This document shows positions 43,701-55,019 of a DNA stretch of 64,000 nucleotides, in pieces. Within the stretch, counting starts at the first letter, position 1, and each line of letters opens with the position of its first letter. The stretch covers positions 124,001 to 188,000 of the forward strand of contig NZ_CP042176.1 in assembly GCF_005937885.2 (NCBI RefSeq). The letters run 5' to 3'. Below the pieces are notes generated by a model, which worked only from the letters and a program-made list of their open reading frames with translations, ran no database searches and had not been told where the DNA came from. Made by a program: the position numbers and the translations under genes. The stretch is from Bradyrhizobium sp. KBS0727. Lineage in GTDB: Bacteria > Pseudomonadota > Alphaproteobacteria > Rhizobiales > Xanthobacteraceae.

Positions 43701-44853
43701 CCGTCCCCGCATCCCCGGTATGGATATTGGTCACGACCGACATGCCCGGCAGCAGGCGCTCGAGCAACGGCTGGTTCTTGTCGAGGACGATCCGGACCGG
43801 GATGCGCTGCACCACCTTGGTGAAATTGCCGGTGGCGTTGTCCGGCGGCAGCAGCGCGAATTGCGACCCGGAGGCCGGCGACACCCGCTCGACGCGGCCG
43901 TGCAGTTTCTCGTCGGGGAAACTGTCGACGGTGATGTCGACGGGCTGGCCCGGCCTGACCCGCGTCAACTGGGTCTCCTTGTAATTGGCGATCACATAGA
44001 CATTCGGCAGCGGCACGACGTTGATGAGATTGCTGCCGACATTGACGTAGTCGCCCGGCTGAACCTGGCGTTCGCCGACGACCCCATCGAACGGCGCTAT
44101 GATCTTGGTGTAGCCGAGCTTGAGTTTCGCCGCCGCCAGCGCGGCCTGCGCGCCCAGCACGTCGGCGGCGCGCTGCTTCTTGGTTCCGGCCAGCACTTCC
44201 ATCTGGTGCTTTTGCGCGGCGATGACGGCGCGGCTGGCGCGCACGTCGGCCTGCGCTTTGGCATAGGCTGCTGTTGCCTGTTCGAATTTCTGTCGGGTGC
44301 CGGCTTCGGTCTGCGACAGCGACTGCTGGCGTTCCTGCTCCTGGCGGGCCTGAACCTCCTCGGCGGCGGCGGAGACCTGCGCCGCTTCAGCCTGCGCGAT
44401 GGTGGCGTATTGCAACTCGACCTGGTTGCTCAGATTGTCGAGGGCGGCCTGCGCGGCCGCCACGGCGGCATCGGCCTGGGCGACCTGGGCCTGGTAGTCG
44501 GCGGGATCGATCTGGATCAAGAGATCGCCGGCCTTGACGCGCTGGAAATCATTGGCGGCAACCGTCAAAACCTCGCCGGCAACCCGGCTGCTCAGCCGCG
44601 TCAGCTCGGCGCGAACATAGGCGTCGTTGGTGGTCTGGGTCGTGGCGTTGCCGACCCACGCATCCCAGCGCAGCGTCGCCAGCGCGATGAACAGGAAGGC
44701 CACCAGTACCGCGAACAGCGGAAACGCAAACCGGCTCCACGCGCCGCGCTGAAGTGCCGCCGCGCGGGCCGCGGCGACCGCGGCTGCGGTTTGCGAAGGC
44801 GCGGTGCCGGTCGAAGCCGATGGTGCCGGGCTGATCTGATCCTGCTGACTCAA
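43687..44853 (-). CDS. HlyD-family membrane fusion protein (EmrA-like)
   Basis: A 388-residue periplasmic adaptor. One N-terminal transmembrane helix (about 43-62, FPLFAVLVAFLFIALATL) is followed by the biotinyl/lipoyl half-motif (RLSSRVAGEVLTVAANDFQRVKAG in part), a long alpha-hairpin coiled coil (about 120-240, rich in A/Q/E) and the second barrel (IIAPFDGVVGERQVQPGDYV). The start is a TTG at 44851-44853 with GAGGGGGA 5 bases upstream. It partners the downstream DHA2 pump. Confidence 0.92.
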   Translation of the reverse strand: MSQQDQISPAPSASTGTAPSQTAAAVAAARAAALQRGAWSRFAFPLFAVLVAFLFIALATLRWDAWVGNATTQTTNDAYVRAELTRLSSRVAGEVLTVAANDFQRVKAGDLLIQIDPADYQAQVAQADAAVAAAQAALDNLSNQVELQYATIAQAEAAQVSAAAEEVQARQEQERQQSLSQTEAGTRQKFEQATAAYAKAQADVRASRAVIAAQKHQMEVLAGTKKQRAADVLGAQAALAAAKLKLGYTKIIAPFDGVVGERQVQPGDYVNVGSNLINVVPLPNVYVIANYKETQLTRVRPGQPVDITVDSFPDEKLHGRVERVSPASGSQFALLPPDNATGNFTKVVQRIPVRIVLDKNQPLLERLLPGMSVVTNIHTGDAGTDGRK

Positions 44854-44931
44854 GCTGTCCCCCTCAAATCAGTCTTCCCGCATCATCCGCGTAAAGATGA
44901 CGATACTTCAAGACATAATCATGAGCATGCC

Positions 44932-45705
44932 TCAGACCGTCTTTTCCGGCCAGCGGCAAAGATCGTTGATCAGGCATACTTCGCAGCGGGGCTTGCGGGC
45001 CAGACAGGTATAGCGCCCGTGCAGGATCAGCCAGTGATGGGCATGCAGCATGAACTCGGGCGGAATGATCTTTTCCAGCCCGAGCTCGACCGCAAGCGGC
45101 GTATAGCCCGGCGCCATCCCGGTGCGGTTGCCGACGCGAAACACGTGGGTATCCACCGCCATGGTGTGTTCGCCGAAGGCCATGTTGAGCACGACATTGG
45201 CGGTCTTGCGCCCGGCGCCGGGCAGGCTCTCGATCTCGGCGCGGGTACGCGGCACCTCGCCGCCGAACTCGGCGATCAGCTTTTCCGACAGCGCGATGAC
45301 GTTTTTCGCCTTGTTGCGATAGAGCCCGATGGTCTTGATGTAATCGCGCACCGTCTCCTCGCCGAGCGCCAGCATCTTCTGCGGCGTGTCGGCGGCCGCG
45401 AATAGCGCCCGCGTCGCCCGGTTGACGCCGGCGTCGGTGGCCTGTGCCGACAGCACCACGGCCACCAGCAGCGTAAAGGGATTGAGATGTTCGAGCTCGC
45501 CCTTCGGCTCCGGATTGGCGGCGCGGAAACGGCTGAAGGCCTCGTAGACCTCGGCCGCCGTCCAGGGTTTCGGCTTGATCGTTTTTTTGGCTGATTTTTT
45601 TGCCGCCGGTTTGGGCGGCAGCCTGACCGATTTTTTCGCCGACTGCTTCGGCGCGGATTGAACGGACGGTGTTTTTGCGCGTTGGGAACGGATGCTTTTA
45701 GCCAT
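44932..45705 (-). CDS. nth: endonuclease III with lysine-rich N-terminal tail
   Basis: A 257-residue DNA glycosylase/AP lyase that removes oxidised pyrimidines. The helix-hairpin-helix is LPGAGRKTAN with the catalytic lysine, the catalytic aspartate lies in AVDTHVFRV, and the [4Fe-4S] loop is C-x6-C-x2-C-x5-C (CLARKPRCEVCLINDLC). The first 48 residues are a lysine/proline/alanine tail absent from the 211-residue E. coli protein, perhaps aiding DNA binding. ATG at 45703-45705, only 22 bases from the divergent DUF2244 gene. Confidence 0.96.
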   Translation of the reverse strand: MAKSIRSQRAKTPSVQSAPKQSAKKSVRLPPKPAAKKSAKKTIKPKPWTAAEVYEAFSRFRAANPEPKGELEHLNPFTLLVAVVLSAQATDAGVNRATRALFAAADTPQKMLALGEETVRDYIKTIGLYRNKAKNVIALSEKLIAEFGGEVPRTRAEIESLPGAGRKTANVVLNMAFGEHTMAVDTHVFRVGNRTGMAPGYTPLAVELGLEKIIPPEFMLHAHHWLILHGRYTCLARKPRCEVCLINDLCRWPEKTV

Positions 45706-45727
45706 GATCCGGGTATACTGATACGCG

Positions 45728-46249
45728 ATGACCGCAAGCAACGATTTTGATCCGGCACTTGACCAGCCCGAGCTGTTTTCGGCGCTGCTGACGCCGCATC
45801 GCTCGCTGAGCCGCACCGGCTTTCTGGTACTGATGACGTTCATCAGTACCGTCAGCTTTACCACCGGCATCGCGTTTCTCTTGATGGGCGCGTGGCCGGT
45901 GTTCGGCTTTCTCGGGCTCGACGTGCTGGTGATCTACTGGGCGTTCCGGGTCAATTTCCGCCGCGCCGCCGCCACCGAGGAGATCACCGTCACACCCTTG
46001 GAATTGCGGGTGCGCCGGGTCAGCCATCGCGGCCATGTCGTCGAATGGGTGCTCAATCCGCTCTGGGTGCAGCTCGACCAGAAGATCCACGCCGAATTCG
46101 GCATCGAGCGGCTTTATCTGGTCTCCCGCGGCCGCCGCGTCTCGATCGGCAGTTTTTTGGGAGCCGACGAAAAGGCCAGTTTTGCCAAGGCCTTATTGGC
46201 CGCATTGCAGGCCGCCAAGCGGGGCATCACCTATAACCCGGTGTCGTGA
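45728..46249 (+). CDS. DUF2244 family membrane protein
   Basis: A 173-residue protein with two adjacent transmembrane segments (about 31-52 and 57-74) and a cytoplasmic C-terminal domain with VTPLELRVRRVSHRG, WVLNPLWVQLD and RGRRVSIGSFLGADEKASFAKAL. This matches DUF2244, common in alphaproteobacteria and of unknown function. It diverges from nth across 22 bases, so the two promoters overlap the coding starts. Confidence 0.88.
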   Translation: MTASNDFDPALDQPELFSALLTPHRSLSRTGFLVLMTFISTVSFTTGIAFLLMGAWPVFGFLGLDVLVIYWAFRVNFRRAAATEEITVTPLELRVRRVSHRGHVVEWVLNPLWVQLDQKIHAEFGIERLYLVSRGRRVSIGSFLGADEKASFAKALLAALQAAKRGITYNPVS

Positions 46250-46305
46250 GATAGTTGTCGGGAATCGGGTGGTTCTAAAGCCGCGTCCGGCCTACATCGA
46301 TCAGC

Positions 46306-47202
46306 ATGATGAACCTTGCCATGAATGAGCACCGCCTCACCAAACCGGGACCCCAGAACGCCGCGTTGCGCGACTACGACTCGGTGCGGCGCGCGATCGC
46401 CTTCATCTCGGACCACTGGCGCGCGCAACCGACCATCGAAGCGATGGCGGATGCCGCCGCGGTGACGCCGGATGAATTGCACCACCTGTTCCGGCGCTGG
46501 GCCGGGCTGACGCCAAAGGCGTTCATGCAGGCGCTGACGCTCGACCACGCCAAGGGCCTGCTGCGCGATTCCGCCAGCGTGCTCGACGCCGCACTCGACT
46601 CCGGGCTGTCCGGCCCGGGCCGGCTGCACGATCTGTTCGTCACCCATGAGGCGATGTCGCCGGGCGAATGGAAGAACGGCGGCGCCGGCATGACGCTGCG
46701 CTATGGATTCCACCCCTCCCCGTTCGGCACTGCGATCGTGATCGCGAGCGGCCGTGGTCTGGCCGGGCTGGCCTTTGCCGATCCCGGTGGAGAGCAGGCC
46801 GCGTTCGCCGACATGAAGCGGCGCTGGCCCAATGCGATCTATGTCGAAGACCGCGACGGCACCGCAGGCCTGGCGCAACGCATCTTCGACACCCGGTTGT
46901 GGCGGGCCGACCAGCCGCTGCGCGTGGTGCTGATCGGCACCGACTTCGAGGTGCGGGTGTGGGAGACGCTGCTGAAGATCCCGATGGGCCGCGCGGTCTG
47001 CTATTCCGACATCGCCACCAAGATCAAGAACCCGAAGGCCTCACGCGCCGTCGGCGCGGCGGTCGGACGCAATCCGGTGTCGTTCGTGGTGCCCTGCCAT
47101 CGCGCGCTCGGCAAAGGCGGCGCGCTAACCGGCTATCACTGGGGCATCACCCGCAAGCAGGCGATGCTGGGCTGGGAAGCCGGGCAGGTCGGGGTGCATT
47201 GA
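46306..47202 (+). CDS. Ada-like AraC HTH / O6-methylguanine-DNA methyltransferase
   Basis: A 298-residue two-domain protein. An AraC-type helix-turn-helix comes first (about 25-122, AMADAAAVTPDELHHLFRRWAGLTPKAFMQ in part). The alkyltransferase domain follows (about 128-292), with the acceptor cysteine in FVVPCHRALG and the helix-turn-helix GRAVCYSDIATKI; PKASRAVGAAVGRNP is the DNA-finger region. It repairs O6-methylguanine by taking the alkyl group. The N-terminal zinc domain of E. coli Ada, which senses methylphosphotriesters, is absent, so the inducing switch must differ. ATGs at 46306, 46309 and 46321 are all possible starts. Confidence 0.9.
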   Translation: MMNLAMNEHRLTKPGPQNAALRDYDSVRRAIAFISDHWRAQPTIEAMADAAAVTPDELHHLFRRWAGLTPKAFMQALTLDHAKGLLRDSASVLDAALDSGLSGPGRLHDLFVTHEAMSPGEWKNGGAGMTLRYGFHPSPFGTAIVIASGRGLAGLAFADPGGEQAAFADMKRRWPNAIYVEDRDGTAGLAQRIFDTRLWRADQPLRVVLIGTDFEVRVWETLLKIPMGRAVCYSDIATKIKNPKASRAVGAAVGRNPVSFVVPCHRALGKGGALTGYHWGITRKQAMLGWEAGQVGVH

Positions 47203-47228
47203 GTAAGGCCCGCATTTGACCGTCAAAC

Positions 47229-47330
47229 CCTCATGGTGAGGAGGCGCATAGCGCCGTCTCGAACCATGAGGCCCCGCCGGTGCCATTCATCCTTCGAGAC
47301 GCGGCGCAGGCGCCGCTCCTCAGGATGAGG
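47229..47330. repeat. palindromic intergenic repeat (family D)
   Basis: Between convergent genes. CCTCATGGT (47229-47237) pairs with ACCATGAGG (47263-47271), and ATCCT with AGGAT (47290-47294 and 47322-47326) in a second arm rich in GGCGC/GCGCC. The whole resembles the dispersed 'CCTCATGGTGAGGAGGCGC' repeats of Bradyrhizobium genomes. Confidence 0.6.
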
Positions 47331-47338
47331 TCTGACAC

Positions 47339-47962
47339 CTACCCCGCCAGATCGACCTTCGACGCCACGGTGGAATCCGCATTCAGCCGGTAGATCACCG
47401 GCGCGCCGGTCGCGAGTTCACGCTTCAGGATCTGCTCCGGCGTCAGCTTCTCCAGCACCATGATCAGCGCGCGCAACGAGTTGCCGTGGGCGGCGACCAG
47501 CGTGCGCTCGCCGCGCAGCACGCCCGGCAGGATTTCCTGCACGTAATACGGCAGCGTACGCGCCAGCGTATCTTTCAGGCTCTCGCCGCCGGGCGGCGGC
47601 ACGTCGTAGGAACGGCGCCAGATCAGGACCTGGTCCTCGCCCCATTTCTTGCGGGCGTCGTCCTTGTTGAGACCGGAGAGATCGCCGTAATCGCGTTCGT
47701 TGAGCGCAAGATCGCGCGTGGTCGGGAGTCCGGTCTGGCCGATCTCCACCAGCATCAGATCCAGCGTGTGCTGCGCGCGCGTCAGCACCGACGTGAAGGC
47801 TGTGTCGAACGACAGTCCCTGTGCCTTTAACTTGCGGCCGGCTTCCTTGGCCTCGGCCACGCCCTTTTCGGTCAGGTCAGGGTCTTTCCAGCCGGTGAAC
47901 AGGTTCTTCAAATTCCAGTCGCTCTGGCCATGACGCACCAGCACAAGAAGGCGATCGCTCAT
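47339..47962 (-). CDS. gpmA: 2,3-bisphosphoglycerate-dependent phosphoglycerate mutase
   Basis: A 207-residue cytosolic glycolytic enzyme interconverting 3- and 2-phosphoglycerate. The phosphohistidine motif is [18 protein letters not shown] at the N-terminus, [15 protein letters not shown] holds the conserved Glu, and [14 protein letters not shown] the second catalytic histidine. It lies 43 bases after dapB on the same strand. The protein is shorter than the 250-residue enterobacterial form, which is normal for this group. Confidence 0.95.
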   Translation of the reverse strand: MSDRLLVLVRHGQSDWNLKNLFTGWKDPDLTEKGVAEAKEAGRKLKAQGLSFDTAFTSVLTRAQHTLDLMLVEIGQTGLPTTRDLALNERDYGDLSGLNKDDARKKWGEDQVLIWRRSYDVPPPGGESLKDTLARTLPYYVQEILPGVLRGERTLVAAHGNSLRALIMVLEKLTPEQILKRELATGAPVIYRLNADSTVASKVDLAG

Positions 47963-48005
47963 TTAAAAAAATTCCGTTTTCGATTCCGACGAGTTTTTTT
48001 GAGGT

Positions 48006-48821
48006 CTAGAAGTCCGTGAGCCCGAGCACGTCGGTCATGGTGTAGAAGCCAGGCTTCTTGCCATGCGCCCACAGCGCGGCCTTGACCGCGCCCTGCGCGA
48101 ACATGGTGCGGTCCTCGGCCCGGTGCGTCAGCTCGATGCGTTCCATCGGGCCCGCAAAGACCACGCTGTGATCGCCGGTGACAGTGCCGCCGCGCAGCGA
48201 CGCAAAGCCGATATCGCCGGATCGCCGCGCCCCGGTTTGGCCGTCGCGGCCACGCGCGGAGTGCGCATGCAGGTCGATGCCGCGGCCCGCCGCGGCGGCC
48301 TCGCCGAGCAGGAAGGCGGTGCCCGACGGGGCATCGATCTTGGCCTTGTGGTGCATCTCGACGATCTCGATGTCGAAGCTCTCGTCGAGCGACGCCGCGA
48401 CCCGCTTGACCAGCGCCGCGAGCAGGTTGACGCCGAGGCTCATATTGCCGGACTGTACGACCACCGCGCGCGAGGTCACGCTCTTGATGACGGCCATGTC
48501 GGACGCGGAAAGCCCTGTGGTGCCGATGATGTGCACCAGGCCGCGCTCGGCTGCGATCGCGACATTGGCGATGGTGGCGCCGGGCACGGTGAAATCGAGG
48601 ATGGCGTCGGCGTTGGCCGACAGCTTCCACAAGTCGGCCGACAGTTCGACGCCGTTGGCCGGAAGGCCGGCCAGCACGCCGGCATCCTTGCCCAGCAGGG
48701 CCGAGCCCGGCGCTTCCAGCGCGCCGGTCACGACCGCGCCCGGGGTTTCCGAAATAACCCGCACCAGCGCGCGGCCCATCCGGCCTCCGGCTCCCGCAAC
48801 GATCAAACGCATGTCGGCCAT
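48006..48821 (-). CDS. dapB: 4-hydroxy-tetrahydrodipicolinate reductase
   Basis: A 271-residue enzyme of lysine and diaminopimelate synthesis. The NAD(P)-binding motif is [14 protein letters not shown], and the substrate region is [23 protein letters not shown] with the catalytic histidine pair and lysine. The C-terminal [21 protein letters not shown] is typical. It belongs to the minus-strand run pyrF-DUF1330-dapB-gpmA, starting 63 bases after DUF1330. Confidence 0.97.
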   Translation of the reverse strand: MADMRLIVAGAGGRMGRALVRVISETPGAVVTGALEAPGSALLGKDAGVLAGLPANGVELSADLWKLSANADAILDFTVPGATIANVAIAAERGLVHIIGTTGLSASDMAVIKSVTSRAVVVQSGNMSLGVNLLAALVKRVAASLDESFDIEIVEMHHKAKIDAPSGTAFLLGEAAAAGRGIDLHAHSARGRDGQTGARRSGDIGFASLRGGTVTGDHSVVFAGPMERIELTHRAEDRTMFAQGAVKAALWAHGKKPGFYTMTDVLGLTDF

Positions 48822-48884
48822 GGCTTCACCTCTTCACGCCCTATAGCGGGGCGAGGCCGTTCCGGCAACCAAAGGCCCGGTATT

Positions 48885-49187
48885 TCAGGGCTGCGGGCCG
48901 TCATAACCTTCGATAATTACTAGATCGCCTTCGGAATGCGGCGAACGGACTTTCACCAGATGGGTGTATTCCGGCGAATTGTAGCAGGCGAGCGCGGTTT
49001 CGTAGTCCTTGAATTCGAGCACCACATTGCGCGAACGTGCCGTGCCTTCCCTGACTTCATGCGGGCCGCCGCGCACCAGGAATTTGGCGCCGAATTTGTG
49101 AAACACCGCGCCGTTCTGCGCGATGTATTCCTTGTACCCGTCCATGTTGTGAACATCGATACGCGCGATCCAGTAGCCCTTTGCCAT
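48885..49187 (-). CDS. DUF1330 domain protein
   Basis: A 100-residue dimeric alpha-beta barrel (ferredoxin-like) protein: MAKGYWIARIDVHNMDGYKEY..., KFLVRGGPHEVREG, NVVLEFKDYETALACYNSPEY. The function of DUF1330 is unknown; relatives resemble small monooxygenase-fold proteins. A good ribosome site (GGAGAAC) precedes the ATG. It lies 21 bases after pyrF. Confidence 0.9.
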   Translation of the reverse strand: MAKGYWIARIDVHNMDGYKEYIAQNGAVFHKFGAKFLVRGGPHEVREGTARSRNVVLEFKDYETALACYNSPEYTHLVKVRSPHSEGDLVIIEGYDGPQP

Positions 49188-49208
49188 TTCCCGTTCTCCT
49201 TTTTCAAC

Positions 49209-49919
49209 TCAGGCCAACGCCTGCGCGATTTCGGCCTGGATGGCCTCCGCCGCAGCCCGGGGATCGGCGGCGGCCGAGATCGGGCGGCCCACCACCAGAT
49301 AATCCGCGCCGGCCGCGATTGCGCGCGCCGGGGTCATGATCCGCTTCTGGTCGCCGACATCGGCGCCCGCGGGCCGGATCCCCGGCGTCACCAGATGCAT
49401 CTGGTGGCCGACGATCTTGCGCACGCCAGCCGCTTCCTCGGGCGAGCAGACCAATCCGTCGATGCCGAGCACCTGCGCCTGCTGCGCGCGCGCCTCGACC
49501 AGGTCGGCGACATTGAGCCGGTAGCCGGCGGCGTGGAGATCGCCGTCGTCGTAGGAGGTCAGCACGGTGACCGCGAGAATCTTCAGGCTCGATCCCGCAC
49601 GCCCTTCGACCGCGGCCTTCATGGTCTGCGGATAGGCGTGCACGGTGAGGAACGTCGCGCCAAGTTTCGCCACGCTCTCGACGCCGCGGGCGACGGTATT
49701 GCCGATGTCGTGCAGCTTGAGATCGACGAACACCTTCTTGCCGGCGTCCGTCAGCCGGCCGACCAGCGGCAATCCGCCGGCGTAAGCGAGCTGGTAGCCG
49801 ATCTTGTAGAAGGTCACGCTGTCGCCGAGCCGTGCCACCATCGCTTCTGCCTCGGCAACACCGGGCAGATCGAGCGGCACAATCAGGCGGTCGCGGGGAG
49901 CGATCTTGGCTGGCTGCAT
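49209..49919 (-). CDS. pyrF: orotidine 5'-phosphate decarboxylase
   Basis: A 236-residue TIM-barrel enzyme making UMP, the last step of pyrimidine synthesis. The catalytic Lys-Asp tetrad is in [14 protein letters not shown], the phosphate site [16 protein letters not shown], and the end [14 protein letters not shown]. It starts 6 bases after the FMN reductase gene stop and is probably co-transcribed with it. Confidence 0.97.
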   Translation of the reverse strand: MQPAKIAPRDRLIVPLDLPGVAEAEAMVARLGDSVTFYKIGYQLAYAGGLPLVGRLTDAGKKVFVDLKLHDIGNTVARGVESVAKLGATFLTVHAYPQTMKAAVEGRAGSSLKILAVTVLTSYDDGDLHAAGYRLNVADLVEARAQQAQVLGIDGLVCSPEEAAGVRKIVGHQMHLVTPGIRPAGADVGDQKRIMTPARAIAAGADYLVVGRPISAAADPRAAAEAIQAEIAQALA

Positions 49920-49925
49920 GTCACC

Positions 49926-50504
49926 TCACATCATGCGTTGGGAAATGTCGATCAACTGCCGCGCCAGCGCTTTCAGCGCCTCGCTGTCGGCAGCGTGCTT
50001 CAGGTGGTCCATCTCGTCATAGGCCTGGTCCGCAAACGACAGCGCGAGCTGGTTCGGGACAACTGTCGCGTGGCAGGCCGTCAGGATCAGCCGCAGCGCC
50101 GCCAGCGCGCGGCTGCCGCCGAGCCGCCCGCCCGAGGCGGACGCGATCGCAAACACGCGGCCCTTGAAGACGTCGCCGCGACTCTCATGCGCGTCCTGCA
50201 CCCGGCTGACCCAGTCGATGGTATTCTTGACCAGCGCCGGCACCGAGGAATTATATTCCGGCGTCACGATCAGCACGCCGTGATGCGCGCCGATCATCCG
50301 CTTCAGATTGACGGCGTGCTTCGGGACCCCGGACTTCGCCTGCAGGTCGCCGTCATAGATCGGCAGCGGAAAATCCGACAGCGAGATCCGGGTCACCTCG
50401 GCGCCCATCTGCGCGAGTTCATGGGCAGCCACAGCGGCCAGCTTCGCATTGAGCGAGCCGGATCGCAGCGATCCCGGGATCACGAGGATTTTCAGTGCGG
50501 ACAT
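49926..50504 (-). CDS. NADPH-dependent FMN reductase-family flavoprotein
   Basis: A 192-residue flavodoxin-like protein. The FMN phosphate loop is VIPGSLRSGSLNAKLA, and the isoalloxazine region TPEYNSSVPALVKNTIDWVSR is the family signature. Members reduce FMN, quinones, chromate or azo dyes with NAD(P)H; the natural substrate is not evident. It sits between pmtA and pyrF on the same strand. Confidence 0.92.
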   Translation of the reverse strand: MSALKILVIPGSLRSGSLNAKLAAVAAHELAQMGAEVTRISLSDFPLPIYDGDLQAKSGVPKHAVNLKRMIGAHHGVLIVTPEYNSSVPALVKNTIDWVSRVQDAHESRGDVFKGRVFAIASASGGRLGGSRALAALRLILTACHATVVPNQLALSFADQAYDEMDHLKHAADSEALKALARQLIDISQRMM

Positions 50505-50555
50505 TTTCAGAAATCGTACTCGGGGGCAGATCCTGCCACGCGAATACGCGGCAGC

Positions 50556-51164
50556 TTAACGCTTGCGATACACCCAGACGCGGGCGGGCGGAAGGTTCAT
50601 CCAGATCCGCTCGGAAGCTTCTGTGGACACGCCAGGCAGCGATTTCGGAATCGGCGGCGCGACCGAATAGGTGAACTGCACGAACGGCGCGCCCGGCGCC
50701 AGCGCCGCAAAGGCGTCGCGGATCAGCTTCAGGCGCATCAGCATCGGTTTGGTGACCAGCGGCAGGCCGGAGACCACCGCGGAGGCCGGCGCATCCAGCG
50801 CGCCACTGAGCGAGGCGCGCAGCGCATAGGCATCGCCCTGCACCACCTTGGCCTGCGGATAGCGATCGCGCAGCAATGCGCAGAAGCCCGGATTGTATTC
50901 GACCAGCACCAGCCGCTTTTGATCGACGCCATGTTCGATCAGCGCATTGGTGATCGCACCGGTACCGGGTCCGAGTTCGACGACCGGTCCGGTGGAGTTG
51001 ACATCGACATATTGCGCCATGGTCCGGGCCAGCACCCGGCTCGACGGCATCACCGCGCCCATGTGAAGCGGCTTCTCGATCCATGAACGGAGGAAGCGAA
51101 CCTCGTCGTCGAGACGGAGAGGCTTCTTCAACTTCAACGCACGCACGGACGATTGCAAAGGCAT
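50556..51164 (-). CDS. pmtA: SAM-dependent phospholipid N-methyltransferase (PmtA-like)
   Basis: A 202-residue methyltransferase that likely converts phosphatidylethanolamine stepwise to phosphatidylcholine. An amphipathic basic N-terminus with EVRFLRSWIEKPLHMGAVMPSS is typical of rhizobial Pmt proteins. The SAM motif is VVELGPGTGAITNAL, followed by LVEYNPGFC and SGLPLVTKP. The ATG at 51162-51164 is preferred, without a strong ribosome site; an upstream start at 51188 is possible. It lies 212 bases downstream of dnaJ. Confidence 0.85.
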   Translation of the reverse strand: MPLQSSVRALKLKKPLRLDDEVRFLRSWIEKPLHMGAVMPSSRVLARTMAQYVDVNSTGPVVELGPGTGAITNALIEHGVDQKRLVLVEYNPGFCALLRDRYPQAKVVQGDAYALRASLSGALDAPASAVVSGLPLVTKPMLMRLKLIRDAFAALAPGAPFVQFTYSVAPPIPKSLPGVSTEASERIWMNLPPARVWVYRKR

Positions 51165-51375
51165 GTCGCTACCAGGCGGGGCCCGCAACAGCGCGGGGGA
51201 ATGTCAGAAAACAGTCATAAACACGTATAGGGCGAAGCCGATATGGTCAAGCCAGACGGTAACGCGTCGGATCGGGCAAACTGTCCGCGTTTCCTGAATA
51301 AAGCCCTGTGCCGCCGAGATTATTCGGCGCGATCGGGCGCCGTATCGTAACCATCAGTGACGCCGGCGCGAAAGC

Positions 51376-52515
51376 TTACGTGCCGGCGCGGGTGCCGAAG
51401 AAGTCCTTGACCTTGGTGAAGAAGCCTGCGGCTTCCGGCTGGGTTGCGCCCGACGACAGTTTTTCGAACTCGGACAGCAATTCCTGCTGCTTCTTGGTCA
51501 GATTCTGCGGCGTTTCGACCATGACCTGGACGTACATGTCACCGGTCTGGCGCGACCGCAGCACCGGCATGCCCTTCGAGGCGATGCGGAAACGGCGGCC
51601 GGACTGCGTCCCCGGCGGTACTTTGACCTTGGTCTTGCCCTTCTCGATGGTCGGGACCTCGAATTCGCCGCCAAGTGCTGCCGCCACCATCGAGATCGGA
51701 ACCCGGCAATGCAGGTCGGCGCCGTCGCGCTGGAAGAATTCATGGGTCGACAGCGACAGGAAAATGTAGAGGTCGCCGGGCGGCCCGCCGCGGACGCCGG
51801 CCTCGCCTTCGCCGGCCAGCCGAATGCGGGTGCCGTCCTCGACGCCCTGCGGGATGTTGACCGACAGCGTGCGGTCGCGCGTCACCCGGCCCGAACCCGA
51901 ACAGCCCGGGCAGGCATCCTCGATCATCTGGCCGCGGCCCTGGCACGTCGGGCAGGTCCGCTCCAGCGTGAAGAAGCCCTGGGCCTGGCGGACGCGGCCC
52001 TGGCCGCCGCAGGTCGAGCAGGTCTTCGGCTTGGTACCAGCCTTGGCGCCGGTGCCCGAGCAGGGCTCGCAGGTGACCGAGACCGGAATCTCGATCTGCG
52101 CGGTCTTGCCCTGGAAGGCCTCTTCCAGCGTGATTTCCATGTTGTAGCGCAGGTCGGCGCCGCGCTCGCGACCGCCGCCGCGGCCACCGCGTTGGCCGGC
52201 CATGCCGAACAGGTCTTCGAAAATATCCGAGAACGACGACGCGAAGCCGGCGCCGAAGCCGGGGCCGCCACCGCCCATGCCCTGCTCGAACGCGGCATGG
52301 CCATAGCGGTCATAGGCGGCGCGCTTGTCGCCGTCCTTGAGGACCTCGTAGGCTTCGTTGATTTCCTTGAACTTCACTTCGCTCGAGGCGTCGCCCGGAT
52401 TCTTGTCCGGATGCCATTTCATCGCGAGCTTGCGGAAGGCCGCCTTCAGCTTGGACTCGTCGGCGGTCCGTTCGACTTCCAGGGTCTCGTAGTAGCAGCG
52501 CTTGGTGGTGGACAT
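51376..52515 (-). CDS. dnaJ: chaperone DnaJ
   Basis: A 379-residue Hsp40 co-chaperone that stimulates DnaK. The J-domain (about 1-72) has the HPD triad ([10 protein letters not shown]). A glycine/phenylalanine-rich linker ([15 protein letters not shown]) follows. The zinc region carries four CxxCxGxG-type repeats ([32 protein letters not shown]), and the C-terminal substrate domains complete it. It lies 144 bases after dnaK. Confidence 0.97.
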   Translation of the reverse strand: MSTTKRCYYETLEVERTADESKLKAAFRKLAMKWHPDKNPGDASSEVKFKEINEAYEVLKDGDKRAAYDRYGHAAFEQGMGGGGPGFGAGFASSFSDIFEDLFGMAGQRGGRGGGRERGADLRYNMEITLEEAFQGKTAQIEIPVSVTCEPCSGTGAKAGTKPKTCSTCGGQGRVRQAQGFFTLERTCPTCQGRGQMIEDACPGCSGSGRVTRDRTLSVNIPQGVEDGTRIRLAGEGEAGVRGGPPGDLYIFLSLSTHEFFQRDGADLHCRVPISMVAAALGGEFEVPTIEKGKTKVKVPPGTQSGRRFRIASKGMPVLRSRQTGDMYVQVMVETPQNLTKKQQELLSEFEKLSSGATQPEAAGFFTKVKDFFGTRAGT

Positions 52516-52659
52516 CAGTCAAACCCGCCCGAAGTTCTTCTTCATGCCGAAGCAACACTCAAAAGAAAGATGCAGCCTTCGGCTTAAAGAAAAATGACCC
52601 CCACCCATTGAGACGCTGCTTCGCGCTCTTTGGAGCAGGGGTCATGATCGATAGCCCGC

Positions 52660-54561
<1,902 letters not shown>

Positions 54562-54666
54562 GGTCCTCATATCCTTCTTTTTGCGGCAGGTTGGCTGGGC
54601 CCTGAGCGGCGCACCTAACCGAACCCCCAACTATCAAATACTCGCGATATTGCGACGGTGAGCCTC

Positions 54667-54694
54667 ATATAGGAGGGGGGGTTGGGCCTGCAAG
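54667..54694 (-). promoter_or_regulatory. sigma-32 (RpoH)-type promoter candidate for dnaK
   Basis: On the minus strand, CTTG (54694-54691) is followed by 17 bases and then CCTATAT (54673-54667). This fits the alphaproteobacterial heat-shock pattern CTTG-N17/18-CYTATNT. It lies about 105 bases before the dnaK start. The assignment is by pattern only. Confidence 0.65.
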
Positions 54695-55019
54695 GACTGA
54701 ACGCAACCTTGGGGCCTGAAAAGACTGAGGTTTGAAAGATTGTGTCAGCTCGGGATGCCGGCAGGTTCATGACCTGAGCCGCGTTAAGAGATCGGCAATG
54801 ATTGCGGCCACGCGGCCGCCGCCTGGGCCACGATGAGGTCGCGCAACCCGAACGGGCGGTCATCCCCAGCGCGGATTCGTCCGCACCGTGGATCGTCCCG
54901 GGAGTCGCCGGAAAATCGCAAAATGCTGCGAAATCCGCCGAAAAACTCCCGGTTTCGGAACCCGCTGATAGCAGCGACATTTGCTGGCCGAACGGACCAC
55001 GAACGGCGAGACTGCGTAA
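54695..55019. other. intergenic stretch between hisC and dnaK, nothing recognised
   Basis: About 325 bases downstream of hisC and upstream of the dnaK promoter candidate. Open frames cross it on both strands, but none has a ribosome site or family resemblance. No hairpin with a T-run was found for hisC. Confidence 0.4.

Noticed and set aside
48936..51086. A 716-codon plus-strand frame crossing DUF1330, pyrF, FMN reductase and pmtA
   Set aside because: It crosses four well-supported minus-strand genes, and its composition is that of an antisense frame.
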